Assembly (NCBI RefSeq): GCF_003670275.1
Contig: NZ_QXJF01000002.1
Coordinates: 83,858 to 147,857, forward strand
Length of the DNA: 64,000 nt
Reading direction: 5' to 3'
Source of the DNA: Helicobacter labetoulli
Lineage (GTDB): Bacteria; Campylobacterota; Campylobacteria; Campylobacterales; Helicobacteraceae
The position numbers and the translations under genes are program-made. Under the pieces are notes generated by a model. That model saw only the letters and a list, made by a program, of their open reading frames with translations, searched no databases and was not told where the DNA came from. Positions 45,914 through 54,731 of the stretch are shown one piece after another; within the stretch, counting starts at the first letter, position 1; every line of letters begins with the position of its first letter.

Positions 45914-47959
45914 TTATTTGAAAAGATTATTGAGTAGTTTCCCCGCACCCTCTTTTATCTTATCATCTTTTATGTATTTATCTACGGCTTGTTCTGCCCC
46001 TTTGCTTAGGGCTTTACTCGCTTCAGCCTTAATCAAATCACTCGCATCAATGCTAAGATTTGGAGATTCTAGATTATCTCTTGCTTTGAGATAGATGTAT
46101 TTATCTTTAATTTGGAATTTTAAATCCGCCTTAATCTTACCCTTTTGTGCGTCAATGCTCGCCCCTTGTGCATAGATAGCGGTGTTATTACTCTTTAGCC
46201 CGATGTCTGTGGTGATGAGTTTTTTATCAATTGTGGCATTTAGCCCAGCATCTTCATATACTTCTTTTGTAATATCAGTCTTAAGGTATTTTTCTACAAG
46301 CTGTGTAATCTCATTTGGCATAAGCTTGCCATTGCTTAAAACCGCTTTGAGCGTGCCTTTTTCCGTGAGTGTGTTATAGTTAAAATCCCCATTCATACTT
46401 GAGCTAAATACGGGTTTAAGTTGAGCGATACTAAAAAGCTTGAGGGTATTGACATCTTTCAGTGAAGCCAAAAGTGTATTGCCATCAAGTTTAGCATCAA
46501 TGCTCCCGCCAAGAGATTGTGTGTTAAAGTCCGCATAAAGCGCGTCTTTAAGCTTTGCTGTGCCTTGAGCTTTAAGATCCCCTGCTAATTCCATACCGGT
46601 TATGAATTTAAGCTTTTTAAGATTGGGGATAGTAGCAATATATGGGATAGTAAAACTAGAATCTTTAAGATTGATTTGTGTTTTAGAAAGCTCAAGATTG
46701 GCAATATCTGAAACTAGTTTTGAGTTGGCTTCACCTATACCTTTGTTGAGTAAAACATTTGAGGCGAGATTGAATTTTGTATTGGGCATATCAAGGTCAA
46801 ATTCCTTTTTCATCACCGCATTATTTGTTGTCCCGGAGAGTTTCATATCTGTCTGTGTGCTTATGCCTTTATCAAGCTCACTGACAACCGCATTAAGATG
46901 CAATCTCATATCTGCATATCGTGGCATATAAATCATCCAAAGCAATGTATCAAGCTTTAAATTACTTATTTGTGCCTTAATAGTATCTGGGGCTAGGTTT
47001 TTTAGCAGGGCTTCATAGCTTGTATTTCCGTTTGCAAGATTAGAGCTGCCTTTAATCTCTAAAGATTCCATTCCGCCTTTCACTTCGCCTTTTGTTTCAA
47101 AACTACCGCGTATAGGCATACCCACAAGCGGAGTAAAAGCAGAGAGGTCGCTAAGATTTACCGCATAGCTTGTATTTGTGCTAAGTGTTTTAAGGATCGT
47201 TTGTCCGCTTGAGTGAATATTGCCAATATTGCCATTAAAGCTAAAATCGTGATTGAGCTTATCCATATCAAAAATGGCATTAAGCGTGGTAACAAAAGTC
47301 GTCTTTGGCACATCTATTTCAAAATCTTTTTTAATCAATGTGCTATCCACCAAGCCTTGAGCGATTTGCAAGAGAGCATTACCCTTAAAATTCATATCCT
47401 TATCGCCCTTAATGTCTGCCTCAAGGCTAAGTGAGCCACTTGCATATGGCTTTATCCCAGTCATTGCAAGAAACTCTTTAATTTGTGCGTCTTTAATGTT
47501 TGCCAAAATGGCTGTAGGTGTAAAATCCTGCAAGGTAACGCGAATATCAGTAAAAGACTTTGCAATATCACTTGTAGTATTGACTTCAAGATGTTTGAGT
47601 GATCCTTTTGCCGTTGTATTAATCACAAATGAGCCTTGCAGCGGTGTATCTACAAGTTCACCCAGCACGGCAATATCTCGTGCATCAACTTTGAGGGCTA
47701 AATCAAGCGTTTGAGAAAAGAGTGAAAAATCCCCACCAAGTGTGATGATGATAGTATCGTTATGTGCGATTTTAAGCTCAACACTTGAGATTCCAAGCGA
47801 GAAAGTTTCAAGCTCAAGTTTGATAGGTGCGTATTTATCAATCTGCCCTTGAATAATAGGTTTAAGCAAAGCATTGCCCGGTGGTGTGAAAAGCACACAA
47901 AAAATAAGCACAAATAAAGCTAGGATAATCCCCAAAATCCAAAGGACAATTTTTTTCAT
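45914..47959 (-). CDS. AsmA-like inner-membrane-anchored envelope protein
   Basis: One N-terminal membrane helix (about residues 3-22, MKKIVLWILGIILALFVLIF) is followed by about 640 periplasmic residues rich in short beta strands with repeated patterns such as LKGTA..LKD and NLKLDTLLWMIYMPRYADMRLHLNAVV, and a helical lysine-rich end (ASKALSKGAEQAVDKYIKD). The TPPGNALLKPIIQGQI start is like AsmA/YhdP/TamB proteins that bridge membranes for lipid transport. I chose ATG 47959, which follows AGGAGG, over GTG 47965. No enzyme motif. Confidence 0.65.
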   Translation of the reverse strand: MKKIVLWILGIILALFVLIFCVLFTPPGNALLKPIIQGQIDKYAPIKLELETFSLGISSVELKIAHNDTIIITLGGDFSLFSQTLDLALKVDARDIAVLGELVDTPLQGSFVINTTAKGSLKHLEVNTTSDIAKSFTDIRVTLQDFTPTAILANIKDAQIKEFLAMTGIKPYASGSLSLEADIKGDKDMNFKGNALLQIAQGLVDSTLIKKDFEIDVPKTTFVTTLNAIFDMDKLNHDFSFNGNIGNIHSSGQTILKTLSTNTSYAVNLSDLSAFTPLVGMPIRGSFETKGEVKGGMESLEIKGSSNLANGNTSYEALLKNLAPDTIKAQISNLKLDTLLWMIYMPRYADMRLHLNAVVSELDKGISTQTDMKLSGTTNNAVMKKEFDLDMPNTKFNLASNVLLNKGIGEANSKLVSDIANLELSKTQINLKDSSFTIPYIATIPNLKKLKFITGMELAGDLKAQGTAKLKDALYADFNTQSLGGSIDAKLDGNTLLASLKDVNTLKLFSIAQLKPVFSSSMNGDFNYNTLTEKGTLKAVLSNGKLMPNEITQLVEKYLKTDITKEVYEDAGLNATIDKKLITTDIGLKSNNTAIYAQGASIDAQKGKIKADLKFQIKDKYIYLKARDNLESPNLSIDASDLIKAEASKALSKGAEQAVDKYIKDDKIKEGAGKLLNNLFK

Positions 47960-48027
47960 ACACACCTCCTAAGACATAATTTACAAAGTGCGGATTCTAC
48001 AATGAGTTTGGTAAGTTTTTGCTTTGT

Positions 48028-48081
48028 ATAGAGAATCTTAAATCTTTTTGTGATGATATAATGAGCGTTAAGATTCTCTAT
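48028..48081 (-). terminator. 14-base inverted repeat after ccsBA, built on the AGAWTCT motif
   Basis: ATAGAGAATCTTAA (48028-48041) and TTAAGATTCTCTAT (48068-48081) are perfect complements with a 26-base spacer. It lies between ccsBA and the next gene on the same strand. The spacing is long for a simple terminator but the arms are strong. Confidence 0.5.
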
Positions 48082-48097
48082 CTTAGGCTATTTGACA

Positions 48098-50944
48098 TTA
48101 TATTTCTGGCATATCAAGTTTTCTATTCCTGCTTGCTACAAGAATAAAGACAAAGATTCCAATCACCATAATCTTTACCCACAATGGCACAGGCATAGCC
48201 TCTCCAGCAGCATAGCTATGCATTCCAGTGAGATAAAAATTCACCCCAAAATATGTCATTAGCACAGAGAAAAATCCTACTACAGAGCTACTCGCAAAGA
48301 CAAAGGGGAGATTTGTTTTCACCACAAATCTTAAATGCAAAATAATCGCATACACGCCAATGCTGATTAATGCCCAAGTTTCTTTAGAATCCCAGCCCCA
48401 GTATCGCCCCCACGATTCATTAGCCCAAATACCCCCTAGGAAATTCCCCACAGTGAGTAAAAATAGCCCTAAAATCATTGCCATTTCATTTAAGGCACTT
48501 AAAGATAGGATAGAGCTATCAATGCGTTCTTTTATATTATTTTTTTGTGTAAATTTATCATTCCTTAGGACAAACATAAAGAGTGTAATAAGCCCTAGCA
48601 TAAAGCATAATCCTAAGAATCCATAACTTGCTGTGATAACAGAGACGTGGATATTAAGCCAATAGGATTTTAAAACCGGCACAAGATTGCCAATTTGTGG
48701 GTCCATAAAGCCAAGATGAGCGACAAAAAGCGTGATTCCAGCCATAAAGCTAGACGCACTCAAAGCAAGATTAGAATGTCTAAAAAACACCACACCCGAA
48801 GCAATAGCCGCCCACGCGATATATAGCATAGATTCATAGGCATTGCTCCACGGAGCGTGATCACTCACATACCACCTTAATGCCAAACCACAAGTATGCA
48901 GCACAAAAAGCAAGAATAAAAGCGTATAAAAAATTTTGTGTGTGCGGGGTTTGAGCGGAGCGTTTTTTAGGATTGAATACAGCACGATAAACAATAGCAC
49001 AATGCTTATAAGTAAGTAGGGATAGGTGAGCTGATGAAAGGGATTGTAAGTGTTTAGCCAAATTTCAGAATCTATTTTTGCATCGCTAATGAGTGTTGAG
49101 CCGCCATTTTCTTTTTGGATTCTATCAATCGCTTCTAGGGCTTTATGAGCTTCTTGCCATTGATTAGAATCTAGCCCCATTTGCATACCCTCTGCAAAAC
49201 CCTTATATACTTGCATAAGCGTTTTAGCTTTTTGCATATCGCCTTGTGCCACAGCGGAGCTAATGGCTTCAAGCGGGTAGAGCCATTGATTATTTGGAGA
49301 TTGACTATCAGGGAAGATTCTAAGCACCTGCCCAGTATAGATTAAAAACGCATAGTTAATCCGCTCATCTACACTAATCACATCTTTTTCAAATGTATCA
49401 CGCAAAGCGGGGTTTTTAAGATTTGCTGCTTCTACATAGTTTTGCAGGATATATTGCCCTTGCGGACTAAAGACATCAACATAGGCAATATATTTTTGAT
49501 TCTCATCTACACCTAGAATCTGCCTAAGCTTTGGCGATTTGGTCGCTATCATTTGGATAGTCTGCCACTCTTGTGGATAGAAAATCATACCTAAGAAAAT
49601 TTGTGTGGGATTTAAATCTAAAAATGTGCTTTTTTGCGTGAGTTTATGGATATATTCATCAGCTAGAGTGTGAATGGGCTTTGTGCGTCCGCCAAAATCT
49701 TGGACTAAAATTTTATCAAACTGCCCTGCTAGATTTGCGGCATTTTTGAGCGATTTTATCATAGAGGGAATATCTTGCAAGGGTTCATTTTGTGCTTGTT
49801 GTGGGCTAAAGCTAGAATCTTGGGTTTGCATTTCTTGTGAATTTGTAGCTTGGGGCGAAGCGTAGCTTTGTGTTGGCAAAGCAAAAAAGCAAAGCCCACA
49901 CAATAGGGCAATAGATACAAATTGCTGTGTTTTTAAAAATCTGCCAAGACTTAAAAAGCGTCCATTTTTATCAAAAAGTAGCCACAATACGCCAAGAATA
50001 AGCATTGTATAGCCTATGTAAGTGGGTGTTTTGCCCGGGTCGTTATTAACGGATAAGATTGAGCCTTTCTCATCTGGGTGATAAGAGCTTTGGAAAAAGC
50101 GATAACCGCCATAATCAAGGACATTATTCATAAAGATTCTAAAAGCAAAGGGTGGTTTATCTCCATCAAGCACTTCTACTTGTGAGGCATACGAGGCAGG
50201 AGAGTGTGAGCCCGGATAACGCTCAAGCTCAAAGCTTGTAAGCTTAAGTGAAAAAGGCAGGGCAATAGCATCTGTCCCCCACGCAAGGAGAATGGTATAG
50301 TCATCTTCGCGTAGCAAGGTAATGCTTTCTTTGCTAGGGGTGCTATCCCCATCACGCAGGATAAGCGTTTCAAAATCTTTATCTAAAAACTTAATATCGG
50401 CTTGTAAAACATAGCGTCCCATAGGGGAATCTTCCCTGCTTAGACTGCCTGTGGTAATTTCTAAAGGTTTATCAAAAAAGCTAAAGGTTTGCTTAATGGG
50501 GCGGTTAATCTTATCATCAATGTAGGTTGGGATTCTAATATGCTCTACTTCGCCTTGGGGATTTTTCACTTGTATAAAGATGTAATGTGTGTTTGTAGTG
50601 ATAGTATTAGCACTCTCCCCTTCTCGCAAACTCATAAGTCCCTCAAATCCATAATACCGCGTGATACCAGCTCCTATGATGATGACAATAAATGAGCTGT
50701 GTAAAAGCAGTGAAGCGTATTTCTTTCTCTGCCACGCTTTTGAAGTGATAAAACAGCCAATAAGGCAAAGCCCAAGCCAAAGATGTAAAATCTCAAACCA
50801 AAAAGCATCATATACCCAAAATCGCGCCGCAAGTGTGCCATCAAACTTTTCAATAAAGGTTGCAATGCCACAAGCAGTGGCGTATAAAGCGATAAGTAAT
50901 AAAACCATTTTCATAGAACAAAAAAGTGTTTTAAGAAGTTGCAT
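48098..50944 (-). CDS. ccsBA: cytochrome c synthase CcsBA (fused ResB-ResC)
   Basis: System II cytochrome c biogenesis exports haem and attaches it to CxxCH motifs. The 948-residue fusion has ResB (CcsB) helices and a large periplasmic domain in the N-terminal two thirds, and a CcsA part ending with the WWD-type haem motif WGRYWGWDSKETW. This fused form is usual in Helicobacter. Clients in this window include PetC. A thioredoxin-like lipoprotein and hemH lie upstream on the same strand. Confidence 0.95.
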   Translation of the reverse strand: MQLLKTLFCSMKMVLLLIALYATACGIATFIEKFDGTLAARFWVYDAFWFEILHLWLGLCLIGCFITSKAWQRKKYASLLLHSSFIVIIIGAGITRYYGFEGLMSLREGESANTITTNTHYIFIQVKNPQGEVEHIRIPTYIDDKINRPIKQTFSFFDKPLEITTGSLSREDSPMGRYVLQADIKFLDKDFETLILRDGDSTPSKESITLLREDDYTILLAWGTDAIALPFSLKLTSFELERYPGSHSPASYASQVEVLDGDKPPFAFRIFMNNVLDYGGYRFFQSSYHPDEKGSILSVNNDPGKTPTYIGYTMLILGVLWLLFDKNGRFLSLGRFLKTQQFVSIALLCGLCFFALPTQSYASPQATNSQEMQTQDSSFSPQQAQNEPLQDIPSMIKSLKNAANLAGQFDKILVQDFGGRTKPIHTLADEYIHKLTQKSTFLDLNPTQIFLGMIFYPQEWQTIQMIATKSPKLRQILGVDENQKYIAYVDVFSPQGQYILQNYVEAANLKNPALRDTFEKDVISVDERINYAFLIYTGQVLRIFPDSQSPNNQWLYPLEAISSAVAQGDMQKAKTLMQVYKGFAEGMQMGLDSNQWQEAHKALEAIDRIQKENGGSTLISDAKIDSEIWLNTYNPFHQLTYPYLLISIVLLFIVLYSILKNAPLKPRTHKIFYTLLFLLFVLHTCGLALRWYVSDHAPWSNAYESMLYIAWAAIASGVVFFRHSNLALSASSFMAGITLFVAHLGFMDPQIGNLVPVLKSYWLNIHVSVITASYGFLGLCFMLGLITLFMFVLRNDKFTQKNNIKERIDSSILSLSALNEMAMILGLFLLTVGNFLGGIWANESWGRYWGWDSKETWALISIGVYAIILHLRFVVKTNLPFVFASSSVVGFFSVLMTYFGVNFYLTGMHSYAAGEAMPVPLWVKIMVIGIFVFILVASRNRKLDMPEI

Positions 50945-50977
50945 ATTTGCTCCTTATATGTAATAAAATCTTGGAAT

Positions 50978-51571
50978 TTATAGAATCTTATTTATCTCAC
51001 TTGCCACTTGCGTTTGGTCCTTATCCTGCCATTGTTTGCTTTGCATATATTGCAGGATTTTTAATATAGAATCTGCATTCATATAGCCGGGCAATTCAAA
51101 AATACTCTCTCCCTTAGGATTCAAAAATATAAGTGTAGGTGTAGGACGCATAGGAGATTTGACATAAGATTCCATAAGGGCAGTGGTGCTTAGCTCCTTT
51201 GTAGAATCTATGAAGTTTAAGTTGTGGATTTTAGTGTAGCTGACATTAATGTAATAGGGGATAAAATGGCTTTTTAAATGGCTTTTTATCTCGCTATTTG
51301 CTTTTATATCATCTTTAATCTTATCGCAATATATGCAGTTATTTTTCCCAAAGATTAAAAGCGTAGTTTTATCTTCTTGTGTGGAGATGTTTTTTGTGTC
51401 TAAAAATATATCTTCTAGCCCCGCATAGCTTTGTTTATCAAGGCTCTCAGCGTGTTCTATGGCGGCGTTATTCTTCCCTTGTGAGATTTTGACTTCATTA
51501 TCATCACTGCAACCCAAAAGAGTAAATACACAAATGAATCCACAGAGTATAGAGAATCTAGTTTTTTTCAT
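50978..51571 (-). CDS. thioredoxin-fold lipoprotein, likely haem-site reductase
   Basis: A lipoprotein signal (lipobox LLGC at about residues 19-22) precedes a thioredoxin domain with CIYC as the redox pair and the cis-proline region RPTPTLIFLNPKG. The fold resembles SoxW/CcmG proteins that reduce apocytochrome c cysteines. Position next to ccsBA supports this, as for the HP0377 locus of H. pylori. I chose ATG 51571 after AAGGAG, not the earlier start, which would put 13 residues before the signal. It overlaps the hemH end by 14 bases. Confidence 0.8.
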   Translation of the reverse strand: MKKTRFSILCGFICVFTLLGCSDDNEVKISQGKNNAAIEHAESLDKQSYAGLEDIFLDTKNISTQEDKTTLLIFGKNNCIYCDKIKDDIKANSEIKSHLKSHFIPYYINVSYTKIHNLNFIDSTKELSTTALMESYVKSPMRPTPTLIFLNPKGESIFELPGYMNADSILKILQYMQSKQWQDKDQTQVASEINKIL

Positions 51572-52487
51572 CACTCGCTCCTTGTATGATTTCAATAATG
51601 GTGTTAGCAAAGCTTACATCAGCATTAAAGCAGTCACACACACGATAATCTTTTATGCCTAGATTCTGTGCGTGATTGGCGTAGAGAATCTTAAGCTCAT
51701 AGTCTGTTTCGGAATTATCAAGCGTGAAAGAAAGCGGAAAGATAATAAGCTTTTCATTTTTAAAATGCGTAATAGCATCTTTTGTGCTAGGCTCTAGCCA
51801 CTTCATTTTGCCGACTTTAGACTGATAGCTAAGGGCGATTTTTTTAAATATAATGCCTTGTTGTTGTAGGGCAGATTCTAGTGTGGCTTTGTTCTCTTGA
51901 CATTGTTTTTGATATGGATCGCCTTGTTCTATGCGAGATTGTGGGAGAGAATGAGCAGAGAGCAGCAGCACAAAATCTTTAGGATCTTCGCCCTTTAAGG
52001 CTTGTTTGATTTTCTCCACAATGCAGGCAATGTAGGAATGGTGCGTGTGATAATGCGAGATTTCAATAAGCTTTGGGGTAAAGTTTAAAGCTTGCAGGGC
52101 AGCTTTAGCATCAAGCAAAGAAGAGTGAATGGTTGCGGTGCAAAACTGCGGATACAAGCTAAAAAGCACCACAGATTCTATGTTTTGGCTTTTTAGTTCA
52201 TCTAAAACTCCATAAGCAAAAGGTGGGGTATAACGCATAGCAAAAGTATAAAGTCGCTTAGAATCTAGAGTATTAAGCGTTTTGACAAGATTTGCAGTGT
52301 GTTCTAGCAGGGGGGATTTACCACCGATAGCTTGATAATTTTTTTTTGTATCTTCTAGGCGTTTGTGCGTGATAAAACTTGCCAACATTTTACGAGCAAA
52401 GTTGTTTTTAATATCTAAAATCAACGGGTCATTAAACATATTTTTTAAAAAACTCTCCACTTCAAATAGACTGCTCGGTGCGCCCAT
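51558..52487 (-). CDS. hemH: ferrochelatase, N-terminus not in frame with a canonical start
   Basis: HemH inserts iron into protoporphyrin IX. LLLSAHSLP has the catalytic His, and KWLEPST the partner Glu region. The frame given begins at ATG 52487 (MGAPSSLFEVESFLKNMF). Ferrochelatases normally start about 10 residues earlier with a strand like VVLLNMG. That strand (KSQAVVLLNMG) is encoded directly upstream in the same frame, but without an ATG, GTG or TTG. ATG at 52522 with AAAGG before it is out of frame by one base. A one-base deletion, a sequencing error or a non-standard start codon would each explain this. Confidence 0.85.
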   Translation of the reverse strand: MGAPSSLFEVESFLKNMFNDPLILDIKNNFARKMLASFITHKRLEDTKKNYQAIGGKSPLLEHTANLVKTLNTLDSKRLYTFAMRYTPPFAYGVLDELKSQNIESVVLFSLYPQFCTATIHSSLLDAKAALQALNFTPKLIEISHYHTHHSYIACIVEKIKQALKGEDPKDFVLLLSAHSLPQSRIEQGDPYQKQCQENKATLESALQQQGIIFKKIALSYQSKVGKMKWLEPSTKDAITHFKNEKLIIFPLSFTLDNSETDYELKILYANHAQNLGIKDYRVCDCFNADVSFANTIIEIIQGASDEKN

Positions 52488-52625
52488 ATTGAGTAATACA
52501 ACAGCTTGAGATTTGATAACATATCCTTTAGGTTAAAAATTTTTAGTGATAATAAACTATTAAAGTTAATCCAAGGAATTTAAACAAGTCCAAGACAAAC
52601 AAGTTTAAAGAATAAAGGAGAGAAT

Positions 52626-53057
52626 ATGCAGGAGTTTGATTCTAGCATTTTGCAAGATACCTATATGAGCCTTATGCTCTATCATAAAATATTTGCGGCG
52701 TTTTTTGCCCTGCCTTTTGTGCTGAATCTTTTGGTGCTATTTTTTGGCTCAAAGAATATTGTGAGAATGAACAAAAAGATTTGGTTTATTGCTCCTATTA
52801 TTTTCTTTTTGCTCTCAGTAAGCGTGTTAAGCGGTATAAATATTTGGGTATTTGGGAGTTTGAGCTTGAGCTTAGAAATTATTGCGATGATAACATTTTG
52901 TGTGTTTGTGCTTGTGGGCGAGATTTACCGCATACGGATTTTAAAAGTAGCAAGACGCACAAACTTAGAGGCGATGCAAAGCTATGTGAGATTTGCTAAA
53001 ATGCTCTATATGCTAGATTTAGCCTTTTTTGCTGTGCTGTTTTATTTTGTGAGTTAG
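52626..53057 (+). CDS. small integral membrane protein, four helices
   Basis: The 143 residues contain four hydrophobic segments (about 24-42, 58-76, 80-105 and 124-142) separated by short basic loops (RMNKKIW, RIRILKVARR). Nothing enzymatic is visible. It starts after AAGGAG and ends two bases before rsmE, so they form an operon. An equivalent gene lies between hemH and rsmE in H. pylori, as far as I recall. Function unknown. Confidence 0.75.
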   Translation: MQEFDSSILQDTYMSLMLYHKIFAAFFALPFVLNLLVLFFGSKNIVRMNKKIWFIAPIIFFLLSVSVLSGINIWVFGSLSLSLEIIAMITFCVFVLVGEIYRIRILKVARRTNLEAMQSYVRFAKMLYMLDLAFFAVLFYFVS

Positions 53058-53059
53058 CT

Positions 53060-53749
53060 ATGCAGTTTTTGTATCAGCCAAATGCTGGGGATTTTCAAGT
53101 AGAGATTAGTAATGATGATTTTACCTATATCATTAAGGCAAGGCGTTTGCAGCTAGATTCTGTCATTAAAGTGCGGAATTTACAGGATAAGAAGCTTTAT
53201 ACCTACACTATTGCTGAGATTAAGAAAAAATCCGCCCTGCTTACAAAGATAAGTGAGCAAGATTCCCCAAAGAGCCATTTTAGCCCTTTGCACTTGCTGT
53301 GGGCGATTATTGATCCAAAGGTCATAGAAAAAACCCTACCTTTTTTAAATGAGCTTGGAATCTCGCGTATCAGCTTTTTTTATGCGGAGTTTTCACAGCA
53401 GCAATTCAGCCTCAATCTACAAAGAATGCAAAAGATTCTTGTCTCTTCTTGCCAACAATGTGGCAGGATAGATTTGATGGAATTAGAAGTGCTAAAGGAC
53501 TTTGATTGCGTATGTGAGCGATATACACCTTTTTATGCTTTTGATTTTGGTGGAGAGGATATAAGGCAGCATAACCCTTTTAATGAGGGGGCAGAAAATG
53601 GCAGTGTGCGTGTGATGGTGGGGGCTGAAGGGGGCTTTAGCCAAAGGGAAAGGCAGAGATTTGCAAAAATCATAACTTTAAATGATACACTTATTTTACG
53701 AAGTGAGAGTGCAAGTGTGTTTTTGGCAAGTTTGGCAAAACTCGCTTAA
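53060..53749 (+). CDS. rsmE: 16S rRNA m3U1498 methyltransferase
   Basis: RsmE is a SPOUT methyltransferase. The 229 residues contain an N-terminal PUA-like region (FTYIIKARRLQLDSVIKVRN) and the knot motif VMVGAEGGFSQRERQRF followed by LRSESASVFLASL. These are diagnostic. The gene is coupled to the membrane protein before it. Confidence 0.9.
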   Translation: MQFLYQPNAGDFQVEISNDDFTYIIKARRLQLDSVIKVRNLQDKKLYTYTIAEIKKKSALLTKISEQDSPKSHFSPLHLLWAIIDPKVIEKTLPFLNELGISRISFFYAEFSQQQFSLNLQRMQKILVSSCQQCGRIDLMELEVLKDFDCVCERYTPFYAFDFGGEDIRQHNPFNEGAENGSVRVMVGAEGGFSQRERQRFAKIITLNDTLILRSESASVFLASLAKLA

Positions 53750-53811
53750 GCTTAAATCAAAATGCAATATAGAATCTTAAAGGTAATGAAAGAATAAAGG
53801 AAGGGCAAGGA

Positions 53812-54660
53812 ATGAAAATAGGCATTATCGGGCTTGGGCTAATGGGTGGCTCTATGGGACTAGCATTAAAAAAAGTAGGGCAGATTCAAAATAAGCATAT
53901 CACACGCATTATTGGCTATGATAAAAACCCCTTGCATTCGCAACAAGCGTTGAATCTTGGGCTTGTTGATGAGTGTGTGGAACTCAAAGAGATTTGGCAA
54001 TGTGATGTGGTGTTTTTATGTGTGCCGGTTGATGGGATTATTGCCTTAATGGCGGAGCTAAAAGAGGGAGAGCTAAACCCAAAGACTACGCTTATTGATG
54101 TAGGTGGAGCAAAGGTAAAGATATTGCAGTCTTTGCCACAATGGCTTAGGATTCACTTTGTGGGCGCACACCCTATGTGTGGGACGGAGTTTTTTGGACC
54201 AAAGGCAGCATTTGGCGAGTTATATGAAAATGCCATTGTGATTTTGACAGATTTAGAGCAAAGTGGGGCGTACCAAGCGGAGTTGGCAAAAGATATTTTC
54301 ATTGCTCTTGGAATGAAGATTCTAAAAATGGATTCAAGATCCCACGATAAGCATATCGCCCTTATCTCGCATATGCCTCATATCATAAGCTATGCTTTGG
54401 CAAATGCCACACTCGCACAAGAAAATCCCCAAACCATTCTCGCCCTTGTTGGTGGGGGCTTTCGCTCAATGAGTAGAATCTCTAAAAGCTCTCCATTGAT
54501 GTGGAAAGATGTCTTTAAGCAAAACAAACATAATGTGCTTGAAGCTATGGCACACTTTCAAGCGGAGTTTGACAAAGCACGAGAGTTGCTAGAAAATGAT
54601 GATTTTACAGGATTAGAATCTTTTATGGCAAATGCCAATACTTTGCAAAAATTTTTGTGA
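53812..54660 (+). CDS. tyrA: prephenate dehydrogenase
   Basis: TyrA oxidatively decarboxylates prephenate for tyrosine. The 282 residues open with GIIGLGLMGGSMGLAL (Rossmann loop); HPMCGTEFFGPKAA and SHMPHIISYALANA carry the catalytic and substrate-binding histidines. Monofunctional: no chorismate mutase domain is attached. GGAAGGGCAAGGA precedes the ATG. Confidence 0.94.
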   Translation: MKIGIIGLGLMGGSMGLALKKVGQIQNKHITRIIGYDKNPLHSQQALNLGLVDECVELKEIWQCDVVFLCVPVDGIIALMAELKEGELNPKTTLIDVGGAKVKILQSLPQWLRIHFVGAHPMCGTEFFGPKAAFGELYENAIVILTDLEQSGAYQAELAKDIFIALGMKILKMDSRSHDKHIALISHMPHIISYALANATLAQENPQTILALVGGGFRSMSRISKSSPLMWKDVFKQNKHNVLEAMAHFQAEFDKARELLENDDFTGLESFMANANTLQKFL

Positions 54661-54696
54661 TTTCTCGCTTATTGTGGGCTTGTTAGGATTTTTTAT

Positions 54697-54702
54697 TATA
54701 AT
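54697..54702 (+). promoter_or_regulatory. candidate -10 element for bamA
   Basis: TATAAT, 29 bases before the bamA ATG, within TTTATTATAATC. It is preceded by T-rich sequence. It would make bamA-mqnC-M16 a transcription unit separate from tyrA. Confidence 0.6.
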
Positions 54703-54731
54703 CACGCTTTTGTTATGAGGAAAAGGAATAT

